Notes under the pieces: generated by a model
The model's database searches: none
The model's input: the letters and a program-made list of their open reading frames with translations, nothing else
Told to the model about the DNA's origin: nothing
Assembly: GCA_031261295.1 (NCBI GenBank)
Contig: JAISKT010000129.1
Coordinates: 1 to 45,908, forward strand
DNA: 45,908 bases
Source: Candidatus Symbiothrix sp.
Lineage (GTDB): Bacteria > Bacteroidota > Bacteroidia > Bacteroidales > Azobacteroidaceae
Direction: 5' to 3'
Program-made: the position numbers and the translations under genes
Shown: positions 26,348-34,920 of the stretch, one piece after another
How positions within the stretch are numbered: position 1 is the first letter of the stretch
Layout: each line of letters opens with the position of its first letter

Positions 26348-26380
26348 AAACCTGTTAGGTCTTTAAGACCTAACAGGTTT
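26348..26380. repeat. 33-bp near-perfect palindrome (16-bp arms, 1-nt centre)
   Basis: Arms AAACCTGTTAGGTCTT (26348-26363) and its exact complement (26365-26380) flank a single T. It lies in the 71-nt gap between the GH99-like gene and the beta-helix gene, 7 nt after the stop codon. No T-run follows on the plus strand, so it is not a classical intrinsic terminator. It could be an mRNA-stabilising or attenuating hairpin inside the unit B transcript, or a dispersed repeat. Confidence 0.8.
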
Positions 26381-26412
26381 AAAAAAATAATTAATAATTT
26401 AAATTTAATTTC

Positions 26413-28218
26413 ATGAAAGCAATTTACTTTTTAAAATCATTGGCAATAGTGATGCTGATGTTTGTAGTAACAAATGTTACGGCAAAGCAAATTCCGGTTT
26501 CAGGAACTGATACGGATTTGGCTGCGGCTTTGGAACAAGCCGAAACAGGTGATGAAATCCTTATTTCAGGCCAGATATTATTCGAAAGCCCTGTTACCGT
26601 TGAAAAGAACGTTCATTTTATAGGGCAAGGCAGAGCCGCCGCTTTTAATGGACAACACAACACTAAACTTTTTGAACTTGTACCTGAAACCATAGAAGGC
26701 GAAGCGTTGACTTTCGAAAATTTGGGATTTGCATACGGTTACAATGAAGATGACGGAGGAGTTGGACGAATTGCAAATGGAAGAGTTGAATTTTACTTCT
26801 GTTTCTTTGAAGGAAATGAAACCGCCAATCGTGGAGGCGCTTTCTATATTGCAAATGCTGACGGAGGTGAAGAAGGAGCAACCACGGTCATCTTTAAAGG
26901 TTGTGAGGCTGTGAATAACAAAGCCACCGATAGAGGCGGTTGTATTTTTGTGGCGGGAGATGCCAATACGGCTTATGAATATTGCCTGATTGAAGGTAAC
27001 AGTTCCAATGGCCCCGGTGAAACGCGCGGCGGCGGTTTCTTTTTGGAAGGTGGAAGCCACCGGTTTTTCTATACGCTTATCAATGGAAATACTTCGGGGA
27101 GTCCGGAAAATCCCGGTGGTGAAAGAGGAGGTGCAGGTATTACTACCGCAGGGGGCATTAAAGCCCTTACCTTAGAATCCTGTGGAATTATAAATAATAT
27201 CGCTTATGGAAATCATGGCGCCGCCTTTTTCCTGATGGGAACTCCGAATGTAACCGTGATTAACAGCACGATTGCCCAAAACACAACCAAAGACGGAGCC
27301 GGTTCTTGGTTTCTCCCCTCCAGTGACATTGACGTTACGCTTGTGAACGTTTCAATGATTGATAATAAAGGAACGAACTCCGGTAATAGCGGTGGCGGTA
27401 TCCATATTAACAATGACGGCAACCGGATTAATATTTTCAATTCGATCCTGACCTGGAATAATACCGATAATGGAGAAGGCGCCGTGGACATGGGTGTATC
27501 CGGTTTTACAGAAGCAAGAGTAAAAGACATCGTATTTAAAAATTCAATTGTCGGCTTAATCAGCGGTGTTCCGGTAGGTTCGGTTCCTGCTGCCCAAGAT
27601 AATGCGAGCATTCCCAATAAATCCAAAATAAACATGTATAGTATAAACGGAGAAGCCGCACAACCGGATTATCCGGTATTTGATACATCCGGTGTGAATT
27701 ATACAGACGGATTACAAATCACATCCAGTTTCGGTCTGCCTTACTATACGTTGAAAAACAATGGATACGCAACTAAATTAGGAGACCCTGCTTTATTGGA
27801 TGCAAGAGATGTTTATACCGACCAATTATTGGTAGAACGCATACCCGCTACTGACGGATCTATTTATGCAGGATCCATTCAAGCCATTGTCGGTGAAGAC
27901 TCATACAATGATAAAAATTGGGAAGACAATGTTATGATAGACTATGGTACTGCCATTAAAAATCCGTCTGCTTTGGCAAAACAAGACATCCGCGTAATCG
28001 GTACCGTTTCCAATGGTATCCTTGGAGTGGATTTCGGCGAATTGAAAGGCCAGGCTAAAGGTGATTTGATTTCTATCAACGGTCAGGTAGTGGAACATGT
28101 ATTCGATCGTTCGGTTATCGGCAAAGGATACTACAACACACATGTTACGCCGGGATTCTATATCCTGAAAGTAACAATCGAAGGGAAAACATTTGCAAAA
28201 CGCTTAATCGTTAAATAA
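26413..28218 (+). CDS. Right-handed beta-helix secreted protein with T9SS sorting domain
   Basis: A 601-residue protein with a signal peptide (about 1-24, MLMFVVTNVTAK). The opening IPVSGTDTDLAAALEQAETGDEILISGQILFESPVTV is typical of pectate-lyase-superfamily and surface-exposed beta-helix proteins. Roughly 80-400 consist of beta-helix rungs (VIFKGCEAVNNKATDRGGCIFV, ALTLESCGIINNIAYGNHGAAFFL, TLVNVSMIDNKGTNSGNSGGGI). The C-terminus (GDLISINGQVVEHVF...VTPGFYILKVTIEGKTFAKRLIVK) is a T9SS type A sorting domain. No catalytic residues can be identified, so a polysaccharide lyase, a glycan-binding role or an adhesin are all possible. It is fourth in unit B and ends 1 nt before the GH3 start codon. 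Confidence 0.8.
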   Translation: MKAIYFLKSLAIVMLMFVVTNVTAKQIPVSGTDTDLAAALEQAETGDEILISGQILFESPVTVEKNVHFIGQGRAAAFNGQHNTKLFELVPETIEGEALTFENLGFAYGYNEDDGGVGRIANGRVEFYFCFFEGNETANRGGAFYIANADGGEEGATTVIFKGCEAVNNKATDRGGCIFVAGDANTAYEYCLIEGNSSNGPGETRGGGFFLEGGSHRFFYTLINGNTSGSPENPGGERGGAGITTAGGIKALTLESCGIINNIAYGNHGAAFFLMGTPNVTVINSTIAQNTTKDGAGSWFLPSSDIDVTLVNVSMIDNKGTNSGNSGGGIHINNDGNRINIFNSILTWNNTDNGEGAVDMGVSGFTEARVKDIVFKNSIVGLISGVPVGSVPAAQDNASIPNKSKINMYSINGEAAQPDYPVFDTSGVNYTDGLQITSSFGLPYYTLKNNGYATKLGDPALLDARDVYTDQLLVERIPATDGSIYAGSIQAIVGEDSYNDKNWEDNVMIDYGTAIKNPSALAKQDIRVIGTVSNGILGVDFGELKGQAKGDLISINGQVVEHVFDRSVIGKGYYNTHVTPGFYILKVTIEGKTFAKRLIVK

Positions 28219-28219
28219 A

Positions 28220-30916
28220 ATGAAAAGAAGAACGGAGAAACGGAGAATGGGAGAATGGACTGTGATTCTTTTCTCCGTTCTACTTTTAACTTGCTGCCAC
28301 AAAACCCCGTCCTACAAGGACGCTTCCCTGCCGATCGAAAAACGCATCGAGGATTTGCTTTCCCGTATGACGCCGGAAGAAAAAGCCGCCCAATTGGATA
28401 TGCTGGCGGCCAACGACATCCTGGAAGATTCCGAAACAGTATCACCCGACCGCGTGCGGTTTTTCATCGACTCCATGAGCATCGGAGCCATTCACGATTT
28501 ATATCCGAAATCGGCAGCCTTAGCCAACGAACTGCAACGGCATGCCATCGAAAATTCCCGCTTGGGAATTCCCCTCCTTTTCATAGAAGAAGCCTTGCAC
28601 GGATACCAGGGTGCAGGCGCCACCGATTTTCCCATTCCACAGGGAAATGCCTCCACCTGGGACACTACCTTAATCTACAACATCGGACGGGTAGTCGCCA
28701 CTGAAGCCCGGGCGCATGGAATCCATTTTGTATTGGGGCCTAACCTCGACCTCGCCCGCGAAATTCGCTGGGGCCGCGTGGAAGAAACATTCGGCGAAGA
28801 TACCTACCTCACTTCACGCATAGCAGTAAACCTCGTGAAAGGTTTGCAAGGCAACAACTTATCGGACAACAATGCCGTAGTGGCCGAACCCAAACACTTC
28901 GCCCTGCACGGTACTCCCGAAAACGGAACCAACGAAGGGCCGGTATCTATCGGCGAGCGCGAAATGCGCTCCACCGGATTATACGTTTTTGAAAAAGCGG
29001 TAAAAGAAGGTCATGCCAAAGGAATCATGGCCGCTTATCACGAAATAGACGGCGTGCCCAGCGTCGCCAACAAATGGTTATTGACCACCGTCCTCCGGGA
29101 AGAATGGGGATTCGACGGTATCGTAGTAACCGACCTGGGAGCCATCAGCAAACAAATATCCAACCATCATACAGCTGCCAACGACGAAGAAGCCATCATC
29201 AATGCTATCTCCGCCGGATTGGACCTGCAGTTTTATGATTTTCAGCACAACGATTATCAACGCATCATTGCAGAATCGGTAAAAAACGGTAAACTATCTC
29301 CAAAAGATTTAGACCGGGCGGTAAGAGGCATCCTGCGGATTAAATTCCTGCTGGGCCTCTTCGATCATCCTTATACGGATGAAACATTAGTAAGTAAGAC
29401 TCTCCATACAGACGAACACAAAGCACTGGCATTGGACGCCGCCCGCCAATCCATTGTGCTATTGAAAAATGACAAGGAAACCTTGCCTCTCTCCGGCATA
29501 AAACGAATCACATTGACCGGAAATCTGGCCAACTCCACTTACGTCGGCGGTTATTCACCGGCCGGCGCCAAGGCTGTTTCAGTCTTAAGCTCCTTAAGTG
29601 CCTTAAGCTCCTTAAGCCCCTTAAGCTCCTTAAGCCCCTTAAAAATCGACTACATCAGCAGCGAAGTCTCCGACCGCTTTGCCTCTATCCTGCCCGCTTT
29701 CCTGTCCTCCGGGCCGAGCGAAGCCGATAGCGGCTTAAAAGCGGAATATTTCAATAACCCGGATTTGAGCGGAAGCCCTGCTTATACCACAATCGAAGCG
29801 AATCTCAATCCGTATTGGCACAACCTGAGTCCGGCGCCGGGCATCAATCCCGAAAGTTTTTCGGTGCGCTGGTCGGGATACATTACCGTTCCCACTACCG
29901 GAACGTATGAATTTGATTTCCGCGCCGATGATTACGGCCGCTTGATTATCAACCATAAAGTATTCATGGATCATTGGAAAGACGAATACATCAGCCGCGG
30001 CGACCGGAATCAAATCCGCTTGGAAGCCGGGAAGAAAATTCCTTTCTGTGCGGAATACGCCAAGTTGAGCGGCAACGCCGGCATGTGGACAAAATGGCGG
30101 CTAACCAACGTGGAAAGTTCCTCGCTGTATTCCGACATTACCCGTTCGGCGCAAAAATCCGATGCCGTGATAGTCGTGATGGGCGAAGCGCAGGAAGAAG
30201 TGGGCGAAAGCCGCGACAAACACGATTTGAATCCGCACACGATGGATATGGAAATCCTGAAAGCGGCTGCCAAATCCGGCAAACCGGTCATCACTGTGAT
30301 GATTACCGGACGTCCGTTGATTTTGACGGAAGTCTGTGAATTATCTTCTGCGGTATTGCAATGCTGGTTTCCCGGCGAAGCCACAGGCACAGCCATCACC
30401 GATGTCTTATTTGGAAATTACAATCCGTCCGGAAAACTAACCATCAGTTTTCCGAAATCACAAGGCCAACTTCCGGTGTATTATTCACACAAACCGTCTG
30501 CCCATCGGAGGTACGTGGATGGAGACGGCAAACCGTTGTTCCCTTTCGGTTACGGACTGAGTTACTCCACATTTGAATATAAAAATTTAAATATTTTGGG
30601 TACACCGAGCACCTCCATCGAAGTCAGTTTGGATGTGACAAACACAAGCGCACGAGACGGTTCCGAAGTCGTACAACTCTATATCAATGACAAAGTCAGC
30701 AGCGTGACCACTCCGGTAAAAGAATTGAAAGGTTTTGCCAAAATATTTATTAAAGCCGGCGAAACCCAACGGGTTACCATGACATTAAACGCAGAGCATT
30801 TTTCGCTTGTCAATGCAGAAATGAAAAGAGTGGTCGAACCCGGCGAATTTGAAATAATGATCGGAACTTCCTCATCAGACATCCAGCTCAGTCAAACAAT
30901 AGAAGTAACAAAATGA
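28220..30916 (+). CDS. GH3 family beta-glycosidase with PA14 insert, lipoprotein
   Basis: An 898-residue protein starting at ATG 28220; Met10 (28247) is an alternative. A lipoprotein signal ends at LLLTCC (Cys25 or Cys26). The GH3 N-terminal barrel begins at DASLPIEKRIEDLLSRMTPEEKAAQLDM and carries PKHFALHG and the nucleophile motif GFDGIVVTDLGA (D305). The second GH3 domain (SIVLLKNDKETLPL) is interrupted by a PA14 domain (about 510-635, LKAEYFNNPDL...DFRADDYGRLIINHKVF), then resumes (MGEAQEEVGESRDKHDL, VLQCWFPGEATGTAI) and ends with the FnIII-like domain. PA14 in GH3 enzymes usually shapes substrate binding. A 9-bp tandem repeat encodes LSSLSALSSLSPLSSLSPLK at about 456-475. It overlaps GH31 by ATGA. 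Beta-glucosidase or beta-xylosidase activity is likely; the exact sugar is unknown. Confidence 0.93.
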   Translation: MKRRTEKRRMGEWTVILFSVLLLTCCHKTPSYKDASLPIEKRIEDLLSRMTPEEKAAQLDMLAANDILEDSETVSPDRVRFFIDSMSIGAIHDLYPKSAALANELQRHAIENSRLGIPLLFIEEALHGYQGAGATDFPIPQGNASTWDTTLIYNIGRVVATEARAHGIHFVLGPNLDLAREIRWGRVEETFGEDTYLTSRIAVNLVKGLQGNNLSDNNAVVAEPKHFALHGTPENGTNEGPVSIGEREMRSTGLYVFEKAVKEGHAKGIMAAYHEIDGVPSVANKWLLTTVLREEWGFDGIVVTDLGAISKQISNHHTAANDEEAIINAISAGLDLQFYDFQHNDYQRIIAESVKNGKLSPKDLDRAVRGILRIKFLLGLFDHPYTDETLVSKTLHTDEHKALALDAARQSIVLLKNDKETLPLSGIKRITLTGNLANSTYVGGYSPAGAKAVSVLSSLSALSSLSPLSSLSPLKIDYISSEVSDRFASILPAFLSSGPSEADSGLKAEYFNNPDLSGSPAYTTIEANLNPYWHNLSPAPGINPESFSVRWSGYITVPTTGTYEFDFRADDYGRLIINHKVFMDHWKDEYISRGDRNQIRLEAGKKIPFCAEYAKLSGNAGMWTKWRLTNVESSSLYSDITRSAQKSDAVIVVMGEAQEEVGESRDKHDLNPHTMDMEILKAAAKSGKPVITVMITGRPLILTEVCELSSAVLQCWFPGEATGTAITDVLFGNYNPSGKLTISFPKSQGQLPVYYSHKPSAHRRYVDGDGKPLFPFGYGLSYSTFEYKNLNILGTPSTSIEVSLDVTNTSARDGSEVVQLYINDKVSSVTTPVKELKGFAKIFIKAGETQRVTMTLNAEHFSLVNAEMKRVVEPGEFEIMIGTSSSDIQLSQTIEVTK
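28229..28281. repeat. 12-bp inverted repeat over the GH3 signal-peptide codons
   Basis: AGAACGGAGAAA at 28229-28240 is the exact reverse complement of 28270-28281, with a 29-nt loop containing GGAGAATGGGAGAATGG. It begins 9 nt after the start codon and encodes the lysine/arginine-rich n-region and part of the hydrophobic core. It may be a hairpin affecting translation or a dispersed repeat that became coding. Confidence 0.6.
29584..29645 (+). repeat. In-frame 9-bp tandem repeat (TTAAGCTCC-type) inside GH3
   Basis: Six full 9-bp units of the form CTTAAG(C/T)(T/G/C)C run from 29584, followed by a partial unit ending CTTAAAA. They are read as repeated tripeptides (LSS, LSA, LSP) finishing in SPLK. 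A shorter version of the same repeat with the same SPLK ending lies at 42926-42968 in an unrelated enzyme. Confidence 0.85.
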
Positions 30917-33186
30917 GAAAAACAATTATACTATTACTACTAAGCATTGTCGGTTGTTCACTATTTGCTCAATCTTACGAGCGGACAGACTTGGGTGTAA
31001 AAGCAACTATCGAAGCTACGGACATAGAAATCCAATTTTATTCTCCCCGCATCGTCCGGGTAATTAAATCGCCTGCCGGAATTCCTTTCCAAAAAGAAAG
31101 CCTTTCCGTCATCAAGCAACCGGAAAAGACGAACTTGGAACTCATTCAGGAAAGCAATATCCTCCAATTGAAAAGCCAATCCTTGTGCGTGACATTCAAT
31201 TTGCTGACAGGGAATGTCGCTTTCAACGGATTGAATGGCCGGCCTTTATTGGCGGAAAAAGAACAGAGTACACGTTTCTCGGATCGTATTGAACAATTTT
31301 TTCTTTTAGATAAACAAGAACCTGTTTACGGATTGGGACAACAGCAAGAGGGCGCTATGAATCAGCGTGGTGAATCATTTCTTTTACAACAAGAGAACAC
31401 TAAAATCGCCATCCCGTTCTTCCAATCTGTAAAGGGTTATGGACTCTTCTGGGACAATTATTCCGCTACCCGGTTCACCGACAATTACGACGGCACTACT
31501 TTTTCCTCCGAAGCAGGCGACGGTATCGATTATTATTTCCTGTACGGAGAAAGCATGGACGGAACAATTGCCTGCCTGCGCGACCTGACCGGACAAGCGC
31601 CCTTATATCCCTTGTGGTCGTGGGGTTACTGGCAATCCAGGGAAAGATATGTCAGCCAAAAAGAACTGATAGAGACCGTTGAACACTACCGTGATTTGAA
31701 GGTGCCCTTGGACGGAATTGTTCAGGACTGGCAATACTGGAGCACCGACAATGCTTATTGGAATGGAATGGAATTCAAAAATCCGGAATTTCCGGATCCG
31801 GCTCAAATGATAAAAGACATTCATACACTCAACGCGCATACTATTTTTTCGGTATGGCCTTCTTTTGGAGTCAAGACAAAACCCTATCAGGTGTTTAAGG
31901 AAAAAGGAATGCTCCTGAGCTTTGAATCTTTTCCCCAACCGGATTCCGTAAGGATATATGATGCTTTTAATCCGGAGGCGCGGGATATTTATTGGGATTT
32001 TATGAATAAGTATCTATTCTCCATTGGGATAGATGGTTGGTGGTTGGATGCCACCGAAGCGGAGTATTCCAATGTCAACGAATCTCAATGGGAACAACTC
32101 ACCGGCTTGGGCGTTTTCAGTAAAGTCCGCAATGCTTTCCCTTTGATGAGTATCAAGGGAGTGTATGAGCATCAACGGGCTGTATCAGAAGACAAACGAG
32201 TCTATATCCTGACCCGTTCGGCTTTCGCCGGGCAACAACGTTACGCTTCCAACTCCTGGTCGGGCGATATTGACGGCAATTGGGAAACATTCCGCAAACA
32301 GATTCCCGCCGGCTTGAATTTCTCACTATGCGGCATCCCTTACTGGAATACCGATATCGGCGGCTTTTGGGTACGGGACAATAGTTCGGCCAACGACAGC
32401 TACCGCGAGTTGTATGTCCGTTGGTTGCAGTTCGCCGCTTTCAGTCCGATGATGCGTTCCCACGGAACCAACACGCCGCGTGAAATCTGGCAATTCGGAC
32501 AAAAAGGCGATTGGGCCTACGATGCCATTGAAAAATTTATCCGTCTGCGTTATAGCCTGTTGCCTTACCATTATTCGCTTTCCTGGGATGTAACTTCCCA
32601 TTCGGGTTCCATTCTGCGGATGCTGTCGATGGACTTTTCCAAAGACAAAAAAGTATGGGATATGGGAACGGAATATATGTACGGCCAATCATTTCTTGTG
32701 ATTCCCGTCACCTCGCCCAACGCCCAAACCTATCCGGTATATTTACCGCAAGGAACAGACTGGTACGATTTCTGGACAGGAGAAAAAACCGCAGGAGGAA
32801 CAACTATCCAACGGAATACGCCCATAGACCTGCTGCCGGTGTATGTGAAAGCCGGTTCCATTATCCCCTTCGGGCCGGATGTTCAGTACGCCACCGAAAA
32901 GGATTGGCAAACCCTCGAACTGCGGATTTATCCGGGAGCCGATGCGGAATTTGTTTTATATGAAGACGAAAAAGACAATTATAATTACGAAAAAGGAGCT
33001 TATACTACTATCCTATTCAAATGGGACGATGCGAATAAGACATTAACAATAGGAGAACGTCAAGGCGAATTTCCGGGAATGCTCAAAGAAAGGACATTCA
33101 ACCTGCAGGTAATAGGAAGCAAAGAAGTAAAGACCGTGAAATACAGCAGAAAAAAAGTGCTACCGATGGAATTAATCCCCAATTAA
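30913..33186 (+). CDS. GH31 family alpha-glycosidase (alpha-xylosidase/alpha-glucosidase type)
   Basis: A 757-residue protein with an N-terminal signal (MRKTIILLLLSIVGCSLFAQ, which reads either as a lipobox at VGC or signal peptidase I cleavage after FAQ). The N-terminal beta-sandwich (about 22-215) is followed by the catalytic barrel: LYPLWSWGYWQSRERY, VPLDGIVQDWQYW, GIDGWWLDATEAEY with nucleophile D379, and SNSWSGDIDGNWETF with acid/base D452, then FWVRDNSSANDSYRELYVRWLQFAAFSPMMRSHG. C-terminal beta-domains include a segment like DUF5110 (LELRIYPGADAEFVLYEDE). GH31 retaining enzymes remove terminal alpha-linked glucose, xylose or similar. It is the last gene of unit B, overlaps GH3 by ATGA, and its 3' end contains the first repeat of array C. 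Confidence 0.94.
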   Translation: MRKTIILLLLSIVGCSLFAQSYERTDLGVKATIEATDIEIQFYSPRIVRVIKSPAGIPFQKESLSVIKQPEKTNLELIQESNILQLKSQSLCVTFNLLTGNVAFNGLNGRPLLAEKEQSTRFSDRIEQFFLLDKQEPVYGLGQQQEGAMNQRGESFLLQQENTKIAIPFFQSVKGYGLFWDNYSATRFTDNYDGTTFSSEAGDGIDYYFLYGESMDGTIACLRDLTGQAPLYPLWSWGYWQSRERYVSQKELIETVEHYRDLKVPLDGIVQDWQYWSTDNAYWNGMEFKNPEFPDPAQMIKDIHTLNAHTIFSVWPSFGVKTKPYQVFKEKGMLLSFESFPQPDSVRIYDAFNPEARDIYWDFMNKYLFSIGIDGWWLDATEAEYSNVNESQWEQLTGLGVFSKVRNAFPLMSIKGVYEHQRAVSEDKRVYILTRSAFAGQQRYASNSWSGDIDGNWETFRKQIPAGLNFSLCGIPYWNTDIGGFWVRDNSSANDSYRELYVRWLQFAAFSPMMRSHGTNTPREIWQFGQKGDWAYDAIEKFIRLRYSLLPYHYSLSWDVTSHSGSILRMLSMDFSKDKKVWDMGTEYMYGQSFLVIPVTSPNAQTYPVYLPQGTDWYDFWTGEKTAGGTTIQRNTPIDLLPVYVKAGSIIPFGPDVQYATEKDWQTLELRIYPGADAEFVLYEDEKDNYNYEKGAYTTILFKWDDANKTLTIGERQGEFPGMLKERTFNLQVIGSKEVKTVKYSRKKVLPMELIPN

Positions 33187-33209
33187 TCCTAAATTAATCT
33201 TATATTAAG
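33172..33209 (+). promoter_or_regulatory. Phased TTAAT array C: four direct repeats at 11-bp intervals
   Basis: TTAAT, TTAAT, TTAAT and TTAAG begin at 33172, 33183, 33194 and 33205, exactly 11 bp apart and each preceded by A. The first lies inside the last codons of GH31 and the second overlaps its stop. Ten bases separate the last repeat from the -7 box at 33220, identical to arrays A and B. Confidence 0.75.
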
Positions 33210-33219
33210 GCGATTTGTT

Positions 33220-33227
33220 TATTTTTG
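33220..33227 (+). promoter_or_regulatory. -7 promoter box (TATTTTTG) of unit C
   Basis: An exact TAnnTTTG match and identical in sequence to the unit B box, 24 bp before the GH43 ATG at 33252. This argues that GH43 and the genes after it can be transcribed separately from unit B. Confidence 0.65.
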
Positions 33228-33251
33228 GGCAATAAAATAAATCGATTCATC

Positions 33252-34904
33252 ATGAAAAGAATTTTTCTTATTGCTCTATGCAACCTGTTATGCTTCCTGA
33301 CGAGTTTCGCACAGGGTAATCCTTTTGTCAGAGACATCTATACCGCCGATCCTTCCGCTCATGTGTGGGCAGACGGACGCTTGTACGTATATCCTTCCCA
33401 CGACATGGATCCGCCACGGGGTTGCGACCTCATGGACAAATACCATGTCTATTCCACCGATGATATGGTGACCTGGACAGACCACGGACAAATAGTCGAA
33501 GCCGCCGATGTGCCTTGGGGAGAACCTTTAGCCAATGGCGGCAAGTTTATGTGGGCGCCCGACTGCGCTTACAAAAACGGCAAATACTATTTCTATTTCC
33601 CGCATCCCAACCGGGATCCCTGGAACAGTACCTGGAAGATTGGGATTGCAGTCAGCGATAAACCGGCATCCGATTTCACCGTATTGGATTATTGGCTGAA
33701 AGGCCTGCCGGACGAAGGCATGATTGACCCTTGCGTTTTCATTGACGATGACGGGCAAGCCTATTTCTATTACGGCGGCGGCAACAAGTGCATGGGCGCT
33801 AAATTGAAAGACAGCATGGACGAGATAGACGGTTCGCTCCAACAAATGACAGGCTTAACCGACTTCCACGAAGGAACCTGGGTATTCAAAAAAGACGGTG
33901 TCTATTACCTGACTTATGCCGACAACGCCGGAGGAGCCAACCAGTTGCGGTATGCCACAAGCAATAATCCTTTAGGCCCTTGGTCGTACAAAGGCGTTTA
34001 CTTAAAAGGGACAACGAGCGATACCAGCCACGGTTCGGTTGTAGAATATAAAGGCCAATGGTGGGCGTTCTATCATACGGCTGACCTGAGCGGTACGGGT
34101 TTATTGAGAAGCATTTGCGTGGACTCTTTGTTTTTTAATGACAACGGTACCATCAAAACCGTAGTCCAGACAAAAGACATGGGAACTCCTTATCAAAATA
34201 ATTGGAGACCGGCGCCCGGAACGATTGAGGCGGAAGATTTCAACGAAGGGGGACAAGGGATTGCCTATTGGGATAATACAAAAGGAAATGCGTTTTCAAA
34301 ATACCGTACCAAAGACTGGGTGGATATCAATGAAAACCGCCGGTACAGTATGTATTATATCACCAATACCGAACAGAAAGAATACCTGAATTATTCTTTT
34401 GAAGTCTTGCAGGCGGGTATTTACAATGTAGATTTCAGTATTGCCACCACTACCTCCGGCACAGAAGAGAAATTTTATTTGGAATTTGATCAAAAGAAAA
34501 CAAGCAATCCCAGGAGATATACGGCGACTTACACAGAACTGTCGGATTTGGGCACAGTTACGGTTCCCAATATCGAACTTTCCGAAGGAAAACATACGGT
34601 CACTTTTTATCCTTCCGGAAATTTGAATTTCGATAAATTCACTTTCACCCATACAACCGGTATCCGGGAAATTGAAGCGGCCCGGGTTTCCATCTTTCCC
34701 AATCCATCGGATGGTATTTTCCAAATTCAAACCCCTCAAAACGGAGTCGTCCTGATTACGGATATCAGCGGAAAGTTGGTTTTAAAAGAAAAAACGAACA
34801 GCGCCAATCATACCATTGATATTTCAAATCAAGCGGCCGGAATGTATATCCTGTCCCTGCAAATGAATGATCAAGTGTATCAAAGCAAGTTAATTAAGAA
34901 GTGA
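33252..34904 (+). CDS. GH43 family glycosidase with CBM6-like and T9SS sorting domains
   Basis: The ATG at 33252 gives 550 residues with a signal peptide (MKRIFLIALCNLLCFLTSFAQ); the upstream TTG at 33225 lies inside the -7 box and is rejected. The five-bladed propeller (about 22-315) has the three expected acids: D33 (TADPSAHVW), D159 (MIDPCVFID) and E207 (FHEGTWVFKK). A CBM6-like beta-sandwich (about 320-470) starts at GTIEAEDFNEGGQGIAYWD and ends at LNFDKFTF. A T9SS sorting domain ends the protein (ARVSIFPNPSDGIFQIQ...AAGMYILSLQMND...SKLIKK). GH43 enzymes are mostly alpha-L-arabinofuranosidases or beta-xylosidases, and CBM6 often binds xylan-type chains. It is the first gene of unit C, 16 nt before the GH92 gene. 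Confidence 0.92.
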   Translation: MKRIFLIALCNLLCFLTSFAQGNPFVRDIYTADPSAHVWADGRLYVYPSHDMDPPRGCDLMDKYHVYSTDDMVTWTDHGQIVEAADVPWGEPLANGGKFMWAPDCAYKNGKYYFYFPHPNRDPWNSTWKIGIAVSDKPASDFTVLDYWLKGLPDEGMIDPCVFIDDDGQAYFYYGGGNKCMGAKLKDSMDEIDGSLQQMTGLTDFHEGTWVFKKDGVYYLTYADNAGGANQLRYATSNNPLGPWSYKGVYLKGTTSDTSHGSVVEYKGQWWAFYHTADLSGTGLLRSICVDSLFFNDNGTIKTVVQTKDMGTPYQNNWRPAPGTIEAEDFNEGGQGIAYWDNTKGNAFSKYRTKDWVDINENRRYSMYYITNTEQKEYLNYSFEVLQAGIYNVDFSIATTTSGTEEKFYLEFDQKKTSNPRRYTATYTELSDLGTVTVPNIELSEGKHTVTFYPSGNLNFDKFTFTHTTGIREIEAARVSIFPNPSDGIFQIQTPQNGVVLITDISGKLVLKEKTNSANHTIDISNQAAGMYILSLQMNDQVYQSKLIKK

Positions 34905-34920
34905 AATCCACCCCGTCATC

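Noticed and set aside
26348..26380. Intrinsic terminator of the SusC/SusD unit
   Set aside because: The stem is strong but no T-run follows on the plus strand, and downstream genes are closely packed in the same direction.
26391..26409. TTAAT motifs before the beta-helix gene at 26413
   Set aside because: Spacing is 14 bp with no -7 box at the right distance; does not fit the array rule.
33225..33251. Upstream TTG start for GH43
   Set aside because: It overlaps the proposed -7 box and would disrupt a clean signal peptide at ATG 33252.
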